Source of the DNA: Microthyrium microscopicum
Lineage: Eukaryota > Ascomycota > Dothideomycetes > Microthyriales > Microthyriaceae
Reading direction: 5' to 3'
DNA: 64,000 nt
Assembly: GCA_010405405.1 (NCBI GenBank)
Contig: MU004238.1
Location: forward strand, 631,530-695,529
The notes below the pieces were generated by a model, which saw nothing but the letters and a program-made list of their open reading frames with translations, was not told the DNA's origin and made no database searches. The translations under genes and the position numbers were made by a program. Below are positions 60,468-64,000 of this stretch, one piece after another (position 1 is the stretch's first letter; each line of letters starts with the position of its first letter).

Positions 60468-61243
60468 ATGCGGTTGTACTGCAAGACGATATCCTGAAAG
60501 GATGGCTGATCCTTGAGTTGGTCGATGTTCTTCGCGCAAGTATCAATCATGACCTTAATGACCTTATCGGCAGGACCTGGGTTCGAAAGATCCAAAAAGG
60601 CCTTCAGTCGCTCAAGCATAGGCGCGATGACACATGCGAGGGAAATCTCTCGTTCGATTGTAGCGAAGGCTGTCGCAGTCCTATCCTCGAAACTCAATTT
60701 TGCCTCGATCGAAGTCCGAAGCGCAAGGAAAGCCTGGTCGGCCAGATCCTTGACACCGAAGAAATCACCCACACGACACAGATGATAGTAGCCAGCCGCA
60801 TCGGTGAACTGGGGTGAGGGAAGTCGCTCTATCATAGAGTATTAGGTAGGATACAGTCTACTATGGACAGGAACGTACTCGTATAGATGAAGGCTAGAAG
60901 CTTGTCGATCATCTCTGGGTTTTCGTCTTTGATATTGATGAGCTTGTTTTTTGCTTCCTGGATCACTCATCAGACTGTTTCAAACTAGAAAGGAACTTGA
61001 AACTCACTTTGAATTTGGCAGTACAGACGGCTCTGAAGTAATCAGACCGTGCCGATATGATAACACGGTGAACATTCCATACGCGGCCTTCACACACGAT
61101 TTTAAAATCGGCGAAGTCTCTTGATTCAAGATAGCTGAGGTGGATCGATTAGCATTGTACCTTTATAGTCCAACCTCCCGTTCCCTTGCTTGCCTGTCGA
61201 ATTCTCCAGGCGTCATGATGCTAGAAACCCACTCGTTTTCCAT
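60458..61243 (-). CDS. BTB/POZ domain protein, copy 2, 3' end replaced by MITE
   Basis: Four exons on the minus strand (61243-61233, 61134-61008, 60957-60879, 60828-60458) give 195 residues. The BTB fold runs YLESRDFADFKIVCEGRVWNVHRVIISARS, then FRAVCTAKFKEAKNKLINIKDENPEMIDKLLAFIYT. A helical region follows (YYHLCRVGDFFGVKDLADQAFLALR). Inner exons of 127 and 79 nt match those of copy 1 exactly. The last exon is about 170 nt shorter than in copy 1. The final residues RMTK and the stop codon come from the terminus of an inserted inverted-repeat element, so the C-terminal Cys cluster of copy 1 is absent. The 11-nt first exon (Met-Glu-Asn plus two bases) is inferred from phase and is the least certain part. 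Confidence 0.72.
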
Positions 61244-61791
61244 TTGCTTTCGAAATTTGGTGTTGCTGTAATGAGGCTGAATGCTCCGCAGGATAATAAG
61301 CTCTTGGCTGATTGGGGCCAATAACTTTAGATGGAAGCGCACCAAAAAGGGCAGGTCCAAAGGGGGCTTGGTCTGTCCTGTTATCAACGGTTTGTTATGG
61401 CGGTTTTTGCTTGACGTTCGAGCTGAGTGGCCGCCTGTTGTCCATGGCTCCTTCTACAATCATGTAAAAGGGGTCAATTCGAAGGGGGAAAGTTTGCCAT
61501 AGCAACGGCAACCACGCAACATGACAATCAAGTCGCTCCTTCCTCTCTTCGTCTGATGAACCCCTTTCACCTTCCTGCTTGTGCAACATTAACTTGGCCA
61601 ACCTCACAGGCCGAAAGCACGAGAAGTTGGATAAGCTGAGCTGTATGCTGCTCGATGTGATTCCCGAAAAATTCAGCCCGATGACAATCGCCCAAAGTCT
61701 TCAGGAAGAATAACATATTTGGAGTGTTTCCCAGTCCAACATCCATGTGTCATCTACCGCTCAAAATACAACATCAACTCTCTTCTCCGGA
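61244..61791. other. Intergenic, no gene recognised
   Basis: A 548-bp spacer between two minus-strand genes, holding the probable promoter of BTB copy 2. Nothing else was recognised. Confidence 0.4.
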
Positions 61792-62706
61792 TCATCTTGA
61801 AGGCAACTCTGCCGCAGCGCCTTGTGCGGGCAACTCATGGTACACCGGTGCCTCCATTTCTCCCATATGATGAGCCGGCATCTCTACTTTGGTATTTCCG
61901 GTAAGCTCGGAGTACTTCCTCCTTGTATCAAGTTCCTGGCCACCGAGTTCTGCTGCGTGCGGTGTTTGATTTGTGTGTGATCGACGCTTTCTGTATATTA
62001 AGAAACCGACGATGGCTATGAGCAGCGGTATTCCGATACCGACCCCTACGCCAATGCCGGCTTTGGCGCCTGTTGTTAGGCCACCTGTACCTGAACTGCT
62101 GCCAGTAGGTGATGCGGTACCAGGTCCTGCAGTAGAAGCCGATGATGCTCCTGTTGAGGCTGAAGTTGTACGCTTAGTGGTAGTTGATGTAGATGTGATG
62201 CTGTAGAGCGCCGGCATACTCTTCGATGCGGTAAGGAAGCTGGCCACCGCAGAGCTGCCAGCCCAACCAACAGTGGTGACATCTGACTGAAGGGGCGTAT
62301 TCCAACGCTCGTCAGATTCAGGTACGGTACATTTCGAATTGGCGGGATTCGTTCCCGTAAGATTATCCCAGTTACAGCATTCCCACTCATTGACAGTATT
62401 GTCGAACCAGATGGTGTTGGCATATTGACCTTTGCAGTGGGTTGAGCAGGACGAGTCTAGAAAGTTTGGGTCGGTGCAAGCAGCAACATAGAAACGATTG
62501 GTCTTTTGTGCGTTGCTGGCTGGACCATAACACAAGTTATCAGACATGCAATACGTGCCTGTTCCGCAGCAGGGCACGTAAGGACGTTGAGGAGTTGGCT
62601 CGGAGCATGGGAGATAGCTGGTGAGTTGTTCTGGAATCCCATTGCTGAATACATCGTAGCAAGCATAAGCTGCGGTACCATTATATAATGTGTTATTGAT
62701 TGACAT
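61792..62706 (-). CDS. Cys-rich single-pass membrane protein
   Basis: One exon of 304 codons. The N-terminal 150 residues carry about a dozen Cys in a pattern seen in fungal surface proteins (PCCGTGTYCMSDNLCYG, ACTDPNF…CSTHCKG, WECCNWDN). A Ser/Thr/Gly-rich stalk covers about 165-215. One membrane helix follows (about 216-240: GIGVGVGIGIPLLIAIVGFLIY), then a basic stop-transfer RKRRS and a cytoplasmic tail. No signal peptide is visible at the chosen Met, so a short upstream exon may be missing, or the helix itself directs insertion. Many filamentous ascomycetes have paralogues of this layout; the function is unknown, and a cell-surface sensor is a guess. Confidence 0.75.
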   Translation of the reverse strand: MSINNTLYNGTAAYACYDVFSNGIPEQLTSYLPCSEPTPQRPYVPCCGTGTYCMSDNLCYGPASNAQKTNRFYVAACTDPNFLDSSCSTHCKGQYANTIWFDNTVNEWECCNWDNLTGTNPANSKCTVPESDERWNTPLQSDVTTVGWAGSSAVASFLTASKSMPALYSITSTSTTTKRTTSASTGASSASTAGPGTASPTGSSSGTGGLTTGAKAGIGVGVGIGIPLLIAIVGFLIYRKRRSHTNQTPHAAELGGQELDTRRKYSELTGNTKVEMPAHHMGEMEAPVYHELPAQGAAAELPSR

Positions 62707-64000
62707 TGTGTGAAGTCATGTATTGGACGGGCCCGCTTGTAGACTGAACAGTCAAATGGCCGCGGCCATCGATCTGATATGAGTAAGATGAGGATAAAAA
62801 GTCGGTAACTCGGTATGTTCAAAGACTTTGAAGAGGCAAAGTGAGATTGCCTGACAGTTACAGGCAGGAGTTTATCTGCATCATCAAGATTCATCTTCGT
62901 CCCGTCTGTTCCATACCGCGTCGCTTCGCCTTAAAACTAGAAATGCCAACTCTGTGGACCCAATGAAGCGGGTGGAAATTGAGACTAAACTTAACGTGCA
63001 TTAAGCTGCATAAGCAGTGCATTAGAATGTAGCAATTGGTCCAATTCCCACGCTTCAAGCCGTTAATTTTGGAAAATGTAGTTGGCGTGAGCGCCACCAA
63101 GCCACCATCTTCCAAGTCCAGGCTCGCAGCTTCAAAGGCTTGAGCCTTTTGCTTTCCGACGTTGAGACTTCAATCTCGGGGTTTTCCTTTTGCGTACCCA
63201 TGAAAAGCAGCTTTTTATCGTTACTGACCTGGAAATCATGTTCTCTTGTCGATTCACAACCTTCCGGCCCTCCGAACGCGTTGAGTCTGCAATTGCCCTT
63301 CAGAAGTTTTGTGATCCTACTTCACAAGCCGCAAGCAGCATCTGCTAAGACCTAGAGAGTAGAGAATCAGTGCAAAGGGGGCTGTGATGCTAGAACATTG
63401 ATGCCTCTTTGCGCAGGGCGAAGTCCTCATGACGGCTTTGATATGGAGGTATCTCGATTAGCTGCAGCAAGCAAATATGTAAGCTACGTACTATTGGATG
63501 CTCCGACTAGCTACTTTGTTACAATATGAGTGCGTGGATCATGGGCGAGTATATTCCTTGCGACAACCTTTGGTGAGCTCTATGGCAAGCATTGTGTTAC
63601 TGACGCTTGCTGCTCGAAGGTACGGCCAGGTACCTAAGTCGTCTCCTTCTTTTATACAGGCAAGGCAGGCTCGAAAACCTAAAGTTGAGGAGAACATTTG
63701 GGCTAGTGAAGTACTGCTCACAGGTAGGTAGGTAGATACCTACCTACTTAAAATAGGCAGTCGTTCAAACGTTCTTAGAGAGCTGATAGGTACTCATTTA
63801 GTACTTAACAAGCGTAGAAGTTGGAGACAGTTCGTAGTCAAGACCTTACTTGCCCCAAACACAGGAGATGTGTACTAACTTATTACCTCTGGAAGACTTG
63901 GAATTTTGCATAGGCTGTAGACTGTCCCAGGTAACAGGTTTACATGCTATTTAGGTCACTTCAAGCCAATCAAGCTTTTCCTCCATAGCTTAATCAAAGC
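62707..64000. other. Intergenic to window end, no gene recognised
   Basis: This is 1.3 kb of short open frames without family features. A small inverted repeat, GTAGGTAGGTA/TACCTACCTAC, lies at about 63724-63747; such TACC repeats are common in ascomycete spacers. Confidence 0.4.

Noticed and set aside
61163-61387. Longer first exon for BTB copy 2
   Set aside because: The 74-codon frame does not join the BTB exon in phase by a GT-AG intron. The short MEN exon does.

Overview
This 64 kb window is nuclear DNA of a filamentous ascomycete. The genes carry one to six short introns (mostly 45-70 nt) with GTAAGT/GTATGT-like donors and CTAAC/CTGAC-type branch sites. They encode fungal-type orthologues such as Atg4, Swc3, Sqs1, Sso-type syntaxin, Sro7 and Lcb1. 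The gene content and the AT-rich satellite would suit a leotiomycete (Helotiales-like), but the lineage is inferred, not shown. Exon boundaries were derived by hand from reading frame, splice consensus and family expectation.

Layout. 1-26.4 kb is compact housekeeping sequence: a small membrane protein, SQS1 with ATG4 (divergent), histones H2B/H2A (divergent), complex I subunit NDUFB9 with the 2-oxoglutarate dehydrogenase E2 gene KGD2 (divergent), an SDR, a TPR/SET protein, SWC3 with an alpha/beta hydrolase (divergent), mitochondrial EF-G (MEF1) and a VWA-domain protein. 26.4-34.8 kb is a gene-poor island. It holds a 51-bp minisatellite and, at 30.05-32.28 kb, 18 tandem palindromes spaced almost exactly 116 bp apart. 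At its right edge (34.85-37.0 kb) is a six-exon secreted protein made of several unrelated repeat families.

37-51 kb is again housekeeping: complex I GRIM-19 with TRM10 (divergent), an Sso-type syntaxin, serine palmitoyltransferase LCB1, a four-helix membrane protein, MOG1 and an Sro7/Lgl-family WD protein. 51-64 kb is more accessory: two paralogous BTB/POZ genes, a secreted PAF-acetylhydrolase-like hydrolase, a secreted protein with eight PDL repeats, a divergent SDR, a nitronate monooxygenase whose first splice junction is out of frame, and a Cys-rich single-pass membrane protein. Short inverted-repeat (MITE-like) elements ending in GAC(A/G)AAATAA occur at 37.1, 56.3 and 60.3 kb. The last one supplies the stop codon of the second BTB gene.

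Functional links: NDUFB9, GRIM-19, KGD2 and MEF1 act in mitochondria; H2A, H2B, SWC3 and possibly the SET protein act in chromatin; the Sso syntaxin and the Sro7 homologue are known partners in exocytosis. The most unusual features are the phased palindrome satellite, the two secreted repeat proteins and the MITE-truncated BTB paralogue.
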